DNA of 64,000 nt. Source: Apostichopus japonicus (lineage: Eukaryota > Echinodermata > Holothuroidea > Aspidochirotida > Stichopodidae). The notes below the pieces were generated by a model. It was not told the DNA's origin. It was given only the letters and a program-made list of their open reading frames with translations, and did no database searches. Positions 14,301-23,205 of the stretch are shown here, one piece after another (the first letter of the stretch is position 1; each line of letters begins with the position of its first letter). The stretch lies in contig NC_092578.1 of the NCBI RefSeq assembly GCF_037975245.1, forward strand, positions 15,604,321-15,668,320, read 5' to 3'. The position numbers and the translations under genes were made by a program.

Positions 14301-14461
14301 TAGTACTTACTCATTGTGGGTAAAGCCTGTGTATAGTGCCGAAATAACGAATTTCGCACAACTAGGTCTTTAAGAAAAAGGTGCCTTCGAAGTTCATAAC
14401 TTACATTTACGTTGCGAAGAACCAATGCCAACGCTGCTTTCGAAGTAGGAAAACGAAACAT
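1..14461 (-). CDS. MMUT: methylmalonyl-CoA mutase, mitochondrial (16 exons, 3' end outside window)
   Basis: Adenosylcobalamin-dependent isomerase converting (R)-methylmalonyl-CoA to succinyl-CoA in the mitochondrial matrix, the last step of propionate catabolism. Coding exons, in transcript order: 14405-14461, 13227-13358, 11973-12104, 11219-11325, 10601-10679, 9754-9858, 8886-9020, 6688-6805, 6143-6354, 4941-5117, 3889-3972, 3053-3158, 2531-2667, 1663-1737, 739-891, 1-140. All have GT/AG borders and their phases join without a break, giving ~649 codons. Family motifs read in order: [126 protein letters not shown], and in the last exon [13 protein letters not shown], the DxHxxG cobalamin signature with the axial-ligand His near residue 625. 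The human enzyme is 750 residues, so about 100 codons lie left of the window. Exon assignment is by homology to the well-known family; individual splice sites are predictions. Confidence 0.96.
507..773. repeat. ~131-bp tandem duplication including the 3' end and splice donor of an MMUT exon
   Basis: Two adjacent copies (about 507-637 and 638-773) share a T-rich tract, the CACATGTTAGCAT block (548 and 679) and the end of the MMUT exon with its donor. The functional exon is 739-891. The upper copy's exon fragment lies at about 606-642 and runs directly into the T-rich intron sequence, so it has no complete exon body. Confidence 0.8.
1738..2530. other. MMUT intron without recognisable element
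   Basis: An AT-rich intron with an A run near 1963-1977 and a C/T-rich stretch at 2000-2070. I see no gene or bounded transposon in it. The shorter introns at 892-1662, 2668-3052 and 3159-3888 are likewise plain. Confidence 0.5.
4120..4940. repeat. degenerate minisatellite in an MMUT intron
   Basis: About 800 bp of imperfect repeats built on the words GAGCATG, TTCCTGCTC, TTACCCA and CTATATAGAG, recurring every ~40-80 bp with drift. It fills the intron between exons 4941-5117 and 3889-3972 and stops at the donor of the upstream exon. No coding potential. Confidence 0.75.
5157..5345 (+). repeat. tRNA-derived SINE
   Basis: The first ~73 bases look like a degenerate tRNA with pol III boxes: an A box (TGGTCAAGTGGTTAAGG, about 5167-5183) and a B box (GGTTCGCGTCC, about 5212-5222). 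A non-tRNA body follows, containing CCTTGGGCCAGGCACTTTATC, a motif like the conserved central block of several vertebrate and echinoderm SINEs. It lies in the MMUT intron next to exon 4941-5117, opposite to the gene, and abuts the minisatellite that follows. Confidence 0.7.
5378..5636. repeat. 20-bp minisatellite, about 13 copies
   Basis: Head-to-tail copies of a 20-bp unit, TGACCAGGGTGATATTGTGA with few variants. Copies near 5380-5460 carry GTAATATT, those at 5560-5636 carry GTGGTGA, so variants are spatially sorted, as expected from local slippage or unequal exchange. It follows the SINE directly. Any reading frame through it is a by-product of the repeat. Confidence 0.95.
7447..8747. mobile_element. 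hAT-like non-autonomous DNA transposon, 1.3 kb
   Basis: The left end CAGTGGCGTAGGAAGG (7447) and the reverse complement of the right end, CAAGGGCGTAGGAACC, are imperfect terminal inverted repeats. A perfect 8-bp direct repeat, TATAGATA, flanks the element (7439-7446 and 8748-8755). Eight-bp duplications and CA-starting inverted termini are the hallmark of the hAT superfamily. There is no transposase frame. Inside are a GCGCCAC block shared with the elements near 13470 and 40830, a poly-C tract near 8017-8029, and (TA)n runs. It sits in the MMUT intron between exons 8886-9020 and 6688-6805. It may be a composite of nested elements. Confidence 0.75.
8248..8338. repeat. (TA)n microsatellite
   Basis: Two TA runs separated by a duplicated ATATTTACATAGGCTAT motif, inside the hAT-like element. 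Confidence 0.95.
11326..11346 (-). promoter_or_regulatory. splice acceptor with an uninterrupted poly-C tract
   Basis: Read on the minus strand, the MMUT intron ends in about 16 consecutive C residues followed by TCAG, immediately before exon 11219-11325. The polypyrimidine tract is therefore almost pure C, rather than U-rich as is usual. Confidence 0.6.
12105..13226. other. MMUT intron without recognisable element
   Basis: An intron of 1.1 kb. I find no long open frame, terminal repeats or tandem array. It contains scattered short direct repeats such as CGACC motifs near 12640-12680. Confidence 0.5.
13470..13759. mobile_element. hAT-like MITE, 290 bp
   Basis: Ends CAGGCGGGTAGCCAGG and (reverse complement of the right end) CAGGCACGTAGCCAAG form imperfect terminal inverted repeats. 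The flanks carry a perfect 8-bp duplication, CATATTCA (13462-13469 and 13760-13767). Its interior (GCGCCACCATGAGTTGGCGC through GTTGCATCTA) is clearly homologous to 7590-7700. It lies in MMUT intron 1 and has no coding capacity. Confidence 0.85.
14405..14461 (-). CDS. MMUT: first coding exon of MMUT: mitochondrial presequence start
   Basis: Nineteen codons from an ATG at 14461, beginning [15 protein letters not shown] and ending at a consensus donor (GTAAGT) in phase 0. That phase matches the next exon (13227-13358), which opens [14 protein letters not shown] and reaches the conserved QPLDPEW at the start of the mature enzyme. The joined N-terminus is rich in Arg, Ser, Ala and Leu and has no acidic residue, as expected for a matrix-targeting peptide. 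No homology constrains this exon, so it is inferred from position, phase and composition. Confidence 0.68.
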
Positions 14462-15768
14462 TTCAGCTTCGGGCCTATCGACAGAGCTTCAAAGATCGTA
14501 AAAGTTATCGTCACTTCACAGACCACCAACAAATATGCCGTCACACTCCCATCGCAGTTTCGAAATTCAGTGGTACAAACGACAACTTTGCTGACGCAGT
14601 GATGTAACCAAAGAACTAACCAGACAGCAAAACTGCAGTACGGTTTCGATGATGATACAAGACTATGAATGTCACACACAGTAGCGTATAGCCAGGATGA
14701 ACAAACATACCTCAATGCAAGTAATACAGCATAAAGCATTGAGTTATATATGACAAACAATATTCACATTGGCAGCTGATGACCGAGATCGAAACTTTTA
14801 TCGTATTCAGCATACATATTAATCTCTACCACAGACAAGAGGCTTCTTCTCATGCTTTGTTCATAAATTACGTTTGGTGCCAAAAAAAGTTTAAATTTCA
14901 TACTGCATAGAAACATAATTTTGCAATGTGCAATTACGCAGCACCGTGTACCCTGCCTAAGTGCCTAACCTTTGTTTATAGAAAGTATTGATGTTGTAGA
15001 TCTGTTCTATGGATATTTGAACAGCAGTCATAGTGGCGAGTGAAGTTTGCGTTTTGGCGAGTAGAATTTTGGTCACGGTCGCCAAATAGAGAGTAGTTTT
15101 TAAAACTATTTCAGTGTCGAGGCCTGAAAACCTTTGAAACATGATTTCTCATAGTAGAAATCAATGATTGTTTTCATACACGGTATATGTATTTGCCATA
15201 TTGAGTACAAGAATCCTGTGGCTTGTGAGGTCAAATCTCATTTGAGGTCCCCAGAGGTCAACTTGAAAACCCTTTTACATGATATCTAACGATGGGAATT
15301 CCGAATCTCGGATACTTATCATACTATAGTATGTGGATGCATGACATTGAGTACAAGTCCCCTATTGTTTTTGGTGGAGTTGTGTATTGCCAGGTACAGT
15401 AGACTGACCTGTGGTCAATCATGCCATAGTGTAATTGTACATCAAAATAGTGTTTCGGACCAATTATAGTGTGACAGCTATTTCTGGTTATCTTCAAGCA
15501 GAAGTCTAAATATAGAATTCAACTGTATAGAAATTCGTTCATATACCGTGCAGCAATGTTTATACAATTTGATAGTTTAGAACCTTTATTATAGTTTCAG
15601 TAATAACTGTTTCATCATTTTATGTTTAAACCATTTAACAATCTTATTTCTTTCACTTACCATTTACATATCATTTGTTTAATAAGAACTGTTTTTTGAT
15701 GGACGCCTATTTATAAATATTTTATATTTATACTGATTTAAAATAAATCGAAATTGAAATCTAGTGAA
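14462..15768. other. intergenic region between MMUT and the tandem array
   Basis: Must contain the MMUT promoter (minus strand, transcribed leftward) and the left boundary of the array. I see no convincing TATA element. At 15195-15385 there are two degenerate copies of a widespread repeat carrying ATTGAGTACAAG and GAGGTCAA words, related to the one at 18876-19115. The remainder is AT-rich and unremarkable. Confidence 0.5.
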
Positions 15769-15922
15769 TCCTCAAAGCATTTTGCATTCTGGTTGACTTA
15801 CATGTCTTTGTGTAACAATGTTCATGTTAAATGAATAAACACTTAAAAACTCGAGTATTATTCCCGACAATCAGATAATCCATTTTGCGCCGCTTTGCAT
15901 TCTTGTATACACTCTACCCTCT

Positions 15923-16352
15923 ACACACATTCATACACCCACGCATACACCCATACATACATACACACATACATACATACATACATACATACACACATAC
16001 ATACATACATACATACATACATACATACATACATACATACATACATACATACATACATACATACATACACACATACACACACACACACCCACACATACAT
16101 ACATACATACATACATACATACATACATACATACATACATACATACATACATACATACATACACACATACATACATACATACATACATACATACATACAT
16201 ACATACATACATACATACATACATACATACATACATACATACATACATACATACATACATACATACATACAAACATACATACATACATACATACATACAT
16301 ACATACATACATACATACATACACCCATACATACATACACACATACATACAC
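15923..16352. repeat. (CATA)n microsatellite, about 400 bp, unit 1 only
   Basis: Nearly pure CATA repeats with a few CACA and CCCA interruptions. The orthologous positions in units 2, 3 and 4 (about 37120-37165, 49880-49925, 62680-62715) have only a few copies. The long open frames on both strands here are repeat artefacts. Confidence 0.97.
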
Positions 16353-16811
16353 TCAGCCTTTCGAAACCAAAAGTCATGCTGTGGTCTATCAATGAAGGTT
16401 GCTCAAATAATGATATTAAAAGAAAACCAATTACCCTTGTCGCCTGTCTACGTATATACTTGTAACAAAAGAAAGCATATACAATTTAAAAGGATTTCAT
16501 TTTTGATTAATCACTTTCCTTTTCGATTCGCTCTTGAACCTACGCACGCCGGGAAGATTTGGTTGTTATAGCTGGACTGCACCATGCGCCTGACATATCC
16601 TAGTAATAATTTGGGACTTAAACCTTATTTTAACAAGATCGATCTATTCCAATCAGAAAACTGTTTTAATACCATGGTCTGAGAGGAAACCAAATAGTTG
16701 TTAATAAAAAATAAAAACTATATTGCACTACACAGCGCAATAAGTAAATATATGCTCCGAGATTTGGGAGACTTGTTGGAGAATATTTCGCATTGCATTT
16801 ACCAAACCAAG

Positions 16812-16847
16812 ATGGACAGCGGATGTATGTGCAAAGTGGGCCTGTAG
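16812..16847 (+). promoter_or_regulatory. upstream ORF of Ig-like gene 1 (11 codons)
   Basis: ATG to TAG, reading MDSGCMCKVGL, ending 61 bases before the main start codon at 16909. The same 11-codon frame occurs before the other three Ig copies with only the second residue changed (D or N). It could lower translation of the main frame. The 5' end of the transcript is not known. Confidence 0.4.
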
Positions 16848-16908
16848 TCAGAAAGGAACGGAATAACGAACCGTGTTACCTTTCGTTATTACGGTTTTAT
16901 ATGTCGAT

Positions 16909-17704
16909 ATGGAGATTGTACTTTTGTTGTTATCGTTTTTCCTCTTTATATCGTCATTTTCGGAGGGAATTGATTGTGAAATTCATTGTCAACATGAACC
17001 ATCTGTCAGAACAACAGACTGTTATGCGGTTGTAGGATGTCACTTCTCCATTCCAACTTTTTCTTTTTCTTACAAGTACACTATAAACGTAGTGAAATTA
17101 CAATTTAACTACACCGGCACATCCCAAAATGAAGACTCATCTCATAGTAGGCCTATTTTGTCGTACAGTGAAATATTTTGGTCTGACAAAGCTCATGCAG
17201 TGAACCGTTATATTTTTCAAGTGGAATACTCACATGGAGAGTATCCAATGTACTTTTATGATTTCGCTTTTGGAATCCTAGGCCTTCAGCCAGAAGACGC
17301 AGGAACGTATCGTGTGTCGTTGGTAGATTATTATGGCTTGCATGACAATGTTCATCTCCTTCATCATACCTACCGTCTTGTCACAATTTATCAGCCGTCT
17401 GCACCTCTTCTTTGTGAATTTCAAGATCTGACTTCAGTTTTGGATAATCGCAATGGCTATAAACTAACGTGTTCGATTCCTAACGCATATCCCGTCATAG
17501 ACATAAAGGTTATTGAACCAAATGAGTGTACCTTTGAGACACATTATTCCGATGACGGCATCCATAGTGAGGTAACTATTTCCATTACCTATTGTGAAGG
17601 TAATTCAACAGTCGCGTGTGTTGCTATCCAGAGACAGTTGGAGTTCATGTCCATCAGTGGTTACTCAGATAGTTGTTTTTGGGAAATGACAAAATCAAAT
17701 CCCG
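16909..17704 (+). CDS. two-Ig-domain secreted or surface protein, copy 1 (main exon)
   Basis: Open for 265 codons from ATG 16909 to a consensus donor (CCCG|GTAAGT, phase 1). Residues 1-20 (MEIVLLLLSFF...) are a signal peptide. Residues ~22-160 form a V-like Ig domain: B-strand Cys44, Trp91 and the DAGTYRVSL motif at 130-138, where the usual F-strand Cys is absent and extra Cys lie at 23, 27 and 38. Residues ~163-265 form a C2-like domain with Cys188 (KLTCSIP) and Cys237 (TVACVAI). Potential N-glycosylation sites are N67 and N232. No transmembrane segment is visible in this exon. A GTG codon 36 bases upstream is in frame, but the ATG directly before the signal peptide is preferred. It resembles immune-type or adhesion receptors; ligand and true family are unknown. 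Confidence 0.82.
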
Positions 17705-17822
17705 GTAAGTTGTTTTTGAATCTTATGTAGGAACCTTTCAAAGTAGCAAGGTTTCAAGTATCTGTGACACATTACGTTTTTCACTACAGTTAGGCTATTT
17801 ATATACTGTAATAACATCCAGT

Positions 17823-17925
17823 GCTTGGAAGCACTCCTACTGACAGTATGAACAGTATGAATATCATATTTCTATCATAGAAAGATTAGGAACTGTTCAT
17901 ACTGTCAGTACGAGTGATTTGAAGC
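17823..17925 (+). other. conserved hairpin (34-bp arms, 35-nt loop), unit 1
   Basis: Left arm 17823-17856 and right arm 17892-17925 are inverted repeats. The inner 19-20 bp (TACTGACAGTATGAACAGT) pair perfectly and the outer part has about five mismatches. The same structure is at 39192-39294 and 51976-52078. The size and geometry are like a miRNA precursor, but a small palindromic element inside the Ig gene's intron or 3' flank is equally possible. Confidence 0.6.
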
Positions 17926-18160
17926 ATGCCTTTGAAGAACAGTATAGAGTGGTATAAGCATAAAGAAATTATCCTTAAATGGCTTCGCCTTAGTGGTTCG
18001 GCGTCAGTTGTTTGAATCTATAACTTCTTAACACACTAATAAGATGAAATAGATTCGTCTTTCCCGTGGTCTCACACACACTCATGGTCGGGCATTTTAA
18101 AATGAATGTCATGCATAATTATAAATGATTGTGATTGATATGTTCTCTAATTATTATTAG

Positions 18161-18204
18161 GAATCACTGTTCAGTTAAAGCAGCAAAAATTTAAAAAAAC
18201 GTAG
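18161..18204 (+). CDS. possible terminal exon of Ig-like gene 1
   Basis: An acceptor (TTATTATTAG) at 18160 would join in phase 1 to give SNPG-ITVQLKQQKFKKT and a stop. The matching exons in units 2 (39530-39639) and 3 (52314-52414) share GITVQLKQ and then extend into FLVVPALFHFTF. Because tails differ between copies through small indels, selection on this exon is unproven; the real downstream exons may lie elsewhere. Confidence 0.25.
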
Positions 18205-20476
18205 CTTTCTTGTGGTGCCTGCTCTTTTCCATTTCACTTTTAGATTGAGCAGAAGAAACAAGTTTGATACAAAGTGAAAGTCACAATCCATGAATGTAAT
18301 ACCAAAATGACATACATCATTTTGATATAAAACAACGGCTTGCCTATAGGATATCAACATATCAAGTACAAAACATTAAAATACTTGCAATATAAAATGC
18401 AAAATACAAAAACTCTACAAAAATCTTCCCACGTTTCTTTTTACTTTTCAATGATATTTGGTTTAAAATATTTAGTTACGTAGCTCGACAATTCGCTGAA
18501 AATAATTTTTGGCAGAAATATCGAACTCACCGGACTACTGAGAAACGTTTTAATCTCTGATACGGTTGAGTTTATGCCTTTTTCATCTTTACCCTTTTGT
18601 GACGGGAATTTTAGTGTAGTTGTACCTTTACGTAATTTGGCATGGAATCACATGATCGGTGGATTTTTGTTTTGAGTGGGGGGGGGGGGGGGGCTGAAAA
18701 TTACCTAAATAGTCTGTAGTCGTATACGTTCACACAGGATAACTCTCCAATAGTATAATTTTGTTTCTTCATGGCTAGAAATATACTCTTAGAATCTATA
18801 AATAATACTTAGTATAATTTTTGGTTTCGATGATAATCGTAACCTGTGTGTGTGTGGGGGGGGGGGGGGCGGGTAGTTGTGTGTGGATGACACCTTGCTT
18901 GTAAACACGATATCTCAAGAAGGGAAGCTTGGAAGAATCTCATATTTAGTGTGTAGTTATGACACGTTCAGTACAAGAAGCCTATTGTATTTTACGGAGG
19001 TCAAAGGTCATTTGGAGTCACCAGACGCCAAATTGTGGAAACCTTGTTTTAAAGGCTACCGTATCTCCCACCAACCATGGCCTATCAGACAACATGTGCG
19101 TTACACCTCATAAGAATAGGAGATTGTTGGCAATTGGAAATTAGCTTATGAGCATCCGTAGAATCAAATATAATCTCACGAATAAAGTTCCGTAGGCTTC
19201 ATCGTGTTGCTAAAATGCATAAATTCACTAATATTTACTAGCACAACGTTGCGTATATTAATTTATTAATATTTATATTATATTAATTAAATACATCAAA
19301 TCTTATTTAATGGGATTTGCATTCACCGAGCCCGTAGTCACACCCCCCCTTGTATAATTGTTCATCTGTCTACATCCCCTATACCTAATTCAGTCAGGAA
19401 CAATTTGGAATTTGTTCAGTCCCCCCCCCCCCCCCACCGAGAGGGAAGAAAAGATAAGGGACGTGAAAACTGTTCACTGAAAATCTATGAATTCATTCCC
19501 CTAAAATATCACCAGGATAGATGAAATATCTTCCTCAACTTCGGTTTAAGAACGAAGTGGTCGATCTTTGCATTCAATTCATGTAACACAAAACTCCTTT
19601 GATTATATTAAATGGGGTCAATTACTAATTGAACAGTTGTAGCCACATGCAGATCAATTAGATTTATTGAGGGCTATCCACTTTGACTTGCTGAAAAATG
19701 ATTCAGCTCGATTCATAATGCAGCATGAATGTTATACTTATTTTACCATCCAAAGTTTCACAGAAGCAATATGAATACACATATCCTTACAGGCAAAGCT
19801 ATTCCATTGTAGTTAAATCATGTGACACAATGTCTATACATGTGTGATTGTGTGTTTTGCTAACTGGAAATGTGGATCACCCCCACCCACCCAATGGAGT
19901 TGTGCAATACATCCTGCTTGAACTGAATTCCTCTCAGAATTTTTTGTTTTGTGTTTTCATGTACTTTAATGCCACTTCAAAAGAACAGGTAATATCTGCA
20001 AATGCTGCAGCTGAAGTAATCAGGATCTCCACCAGGGCTAAGAAAACTTTCCAGAGAATTGTAATTCCGCTTTTTGATGTGTGTTTCTGTTCTAACTGAG
20101 CCGCTATGAGAGAACAAGAATTATCACCAGATGCTCAAATGCTATTTGCTTCAAGCGCGATTCCCCTAAGACCCCACCAGTGCATTTAAGCAGTTGTTCA
20201 GTGTTGTTTGAGGAGTTTCTGGGAGTTTCTATAGGAGTTTGGGTCTCGACGCAGTCGACGGACACATTCAGTTGGATTCTTTGCAGTCGGGGCAGTGTGC
20301 GTCCAGCTTTAGATGTATGGTCTCTCTAAATCCTATCGTGATTCGCTTCTGGAGTATAGCCAATCTGTATCAATTATTCATATACCACGCTTAACTCATA
20401 CCATACTATTGCCACACAACAAATTTGTAAATAAGAAAATTGTTCTCACCGACACAGCTGCCACAATTCGTTTGAT
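18205..20476. other. unit 1 spacer between the two genes, first part
   Basis: Non-coding. Holds poly-G runs at about 18679-18693 and 18857-18870, poly-C at about 19423-19435, and a copy of the ATTGAGTACAAG-type repeat at 18876-19115 (also in unit 3, absent from unit 2). No supported gene. Confidence 0.6.
18998..19010 (+). promoter_or_regulatory. perfect DR1 hormone-receptor-type site inside a repeat
   Basis: AGGTCAAAGGTCA, two AGGTCA half-sites spaced by one base. This is the consensus for RXR-type heterodimers and HNF4. The same 13-mer recurs in unit 3 at 53130-53142. Binding is not implied by sequence alone. Confidence 0.35.
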
Positions 20477-20484
20477 ATAATATT

Positions 20485-21476
20485 TATAGGCGTAGGAGGC
20501 GGGGGAGCTGGGGGGGCTGCAGCCCCCCCCCCCCCAACAAAAACATTTGTGAAAATTCGGGCAATATGCTGAGAATTTTTCGAGCACCTACTGAGAGAAA
20601 AATAATTTGGATGTGTTTTTCAATGGTTAAACTGATATTATTATTATCATTATTATTGTAACGATTTCCCCAATAATTATAACCAATATGGAAGGGTATA
20701 ATTACACAGCAAATGATTGTATGTTATGCATGCCTATATGATACAGGGACTGATCCAGGGGGAGCTCGTCAGCTCTGTTAACTCGATTATAATCGTAGTA
20801 ACATTCAGGCCTACTGATTCAGCTACTTACTTAGTTTGGCAGATGCAATAAGCTAAATTTAGCCTATAGCCTATTACAAGCCTACAGTTGGCCACTGCGT
20901 AATAGAATACATATTGCCAACTAACCGCACTCGATGGAATGTCACGAACCGTATGCACAACGATTTTGACAACGTTCGTTCTCATCCTTTCTATGATTCG
21001 TCCTAAGTTGTTGCACGAACAGCGTGTTATGAAGCTAAGCTAGCAATCGTACGTGATACGCATTTCCTATATAAATAATTATTACACTGCTAATACACTG
21101 CGCAAACGATATTTGTTTTTAGGCCACTGCACATCTGGCTGTCTTACAAAATATGAAAGTTTATATTGTCCATCAGTTAAGTTCGTCAAATGTATTAAAG
21201 TCCAGACATTGGACAATAAACAAGAATCATCCTACTGAAAAAAATGTAAGAGAGCACTATGTTTGTCTTTCTGATATATTATGTAAAAGAAGATGTAAAA
21301 GAATTCAAACAGGAAACAAAATCTGCTGATTATATGATATGCTATGATAATGATGAAACTGGCAAAACATTGCACCAGATCGCATCTAAGGACCTTCAAT
21401 TGTTCGAAAATTTATTTTTCGGGCAAGTTGTTACAGCCCCCCCCCCCCCAAATCAAATTGGGCTCCTACGCCTATG
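20485..21476. mobile_element. hAT-like insertion, 992 bp, unit 1 only
   Basis: Termini TATAGGCGTAGGAG and (reverse complement of the right end) CATAGGCGTAGGAG are inverted repeats. A perfect 8-bp duplication, ATAATATT, flanks it at 20477-20484 and 21477-21484. Units 2 (about 41537-41560) and 3 (about 54515-54540) run straight through this point, so they preserve the empty site. Long G and C tracts lie just inside the two ends. There is no transposase frame. Confidence 0.88.
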
Positions 21477-21871
21477 ATAATATTATAATTCGGATCGAAT
21501 GTCAGATTTACAATTCCTTTGATCTAATTTAAATTCGGGCCGAACGTCAGATGATATTAAACTCTCACAGTGTAAAGAAACCATTTATGTGGGAGAGATA
21601 ATGTAACCATGCATACATCATCAAATTAGCACAGTCACTCACCCCATACCCAGCCTGAAAAAAAGAAACTTTCGGACTACCTACTTGAACATCAAGATGC
21701 GACTCCTGTTTGTATTTATAAATAAATCATTACCTACAGATACAGAATCACCAGAATTGACAGTCTGCCCAAAGATCTGTATTCATAAATACCGCCATCT
21801 ATCACAATTCCGTCACCATCGGCGTATAGTTCTCGCACCAAAATTAATTGCTCACATTTATTCAGCAATTA

Positions 21872-22330
21872 CAGATATCTCTTATTCATTTTTAGATATC
21901 TCTTATTCATTTTCAGATATCTCTAATGCATTTCCAGATATCAATAATTTCAACACATTTGAGATATCAGAAATTGAATTCGAGATATCAAGAATTCGAT
22001 TTAGAGATATCCAAACTCGAATTAGAGATATCGGGAATGTAATTCGAGATATCAAAAATTGAATTAGAGATATCAAGAATTCGATTTAGAGATATCCAAA
22101 ATTGAATTAGAGATATCAAGAATTCGATTTAGAGATATCCAAAATTGAATTAGAGATATCAAGAATTCGGATTCGAGATATCCAAATTTGAATTAGAGAT
22201 ATCAAAAATTGAATTAGAGATGTCCAAAATTGAATTAGAAATATCAAGAATTCGAATTAGAGATATCCAAAATTGAATTAGAGATATCGGGTATGCAATT
22301 AGAGATATCCAAAACTGAATTAGATAGATA
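21872..22330. repeat. GATATC/GAATTC palindrome-rich minisatellite, unit 1
   Basis: Repeats of ~20 bp with consensus AATTGAATTAGAGATATCCA, alternating with AAGAATTCG variants. The first ~80 bp carry the unit in the opposite orientation (AGATATCTCTTATTCATTTT), so the array flips near 21945. Copies in units 2 (41896-42258) and 3 (54923-55282) are shorter. Confidence 0.9.
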
Positions 22331-22618
22331 TAAAGACGTAGAGAGTCCAAAGCAACGGACGTGTACTACGGTACTCTAATTGTGGTGAAATATTTGAGAA
22401 TGATTATTTTTGTTTTAGGGTTGCTAGTATGAAGAGTGGTGGGGTAAAAGATATTGTTAAATGACGTAAGTGACTGTAAGGATAATATAGGCCTATCATT
22501 CTTATTCATATTTTAACCTGACAGTGTTTATATTTACGATATTCGTAGTTGCTAAGTTAAATAACATCACGAGAACATTGCCGTTCTTTACCACCGTAAA
22601 ATGTCCAGTTGCATGCGA

Positions 22619-22925
22619 AGGAATTCGTGACGTCAAAACGTTTGTAGCCATGTATGATCGTGTGTGACGCAGATGCGCGCATATAAAAGTATCTTGTTTT
22701 GCGCGTTTGTTTTTTTCAACATGTCATTGCTTTTATGTGCAACCATAATGCTGCGTACGTCGAGAGATCACATAGACAGCGCCTTAACGCAATCCCTTTA
22801 GACATGCCCTAGTCCCTCTGGGAATGCTAATGTTATGTGTTAGTCAAAGGTTTCCTTACATGTCTTACATCGCGCATTAGATCAGTTCATACGCCAGTTT
22901 CTGCGTGAGGTTAAATGCGTCACTG
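22619..22925 (+). promoter_or_regulatory. probable promoter region of coiled-coil gene, unit 1
   Basis: Contains a full CRE palindrome TGACGTCA (22628-22635) and a TATA-like box TATAAAAG (22682-22689) after a GCGCGC stretch. It lies ~380 bp before the start codon at 23065. Units 2 and 3 have the same block in two tandem copies, but there the TATA-like box reads ATTAAAG, ATCAAAG or AATTGAAAAG. Confidence 0.45.
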
Positions 22926-23205
22926 TTGCGTCATTGTAGATTTCCTAAGGAGGAAAATATGCTGTGGAACCTAGTAACAGTTATCACACATTAGATGTCA
23001 ACACATCGATTCTTAAAGTTTGCGTACTTGCTACACTTTTACTTTCGGAGCATTCAAAGCGATTATGTCTGAATTTATTCAGAAACCAAGCGAACCTGCG
23101 AATAACAACGTCGCATGGGGATTTCCCGGCTGTGATGCGTTGAGCGATGACTCGCTCCGCATCAAGTTTGGTGATTTTGAAGTCCAACCTATGGACAATG
23201 ATAAG

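Noticed and set aside
15885-16571. Long open frames on both strands across the CATA repeat
   Set aside because: They are simple-sequence translations (IHTY and MYVC repeats) on both strands; the repeat is nearly absent from the sister units.
16793-17035. 80-codon frame overlapping the Ig signal peptide
   Set aside because: Out of frame with the Ig gene, no domain, and conserved only because it overlaps conserved coding sequence.
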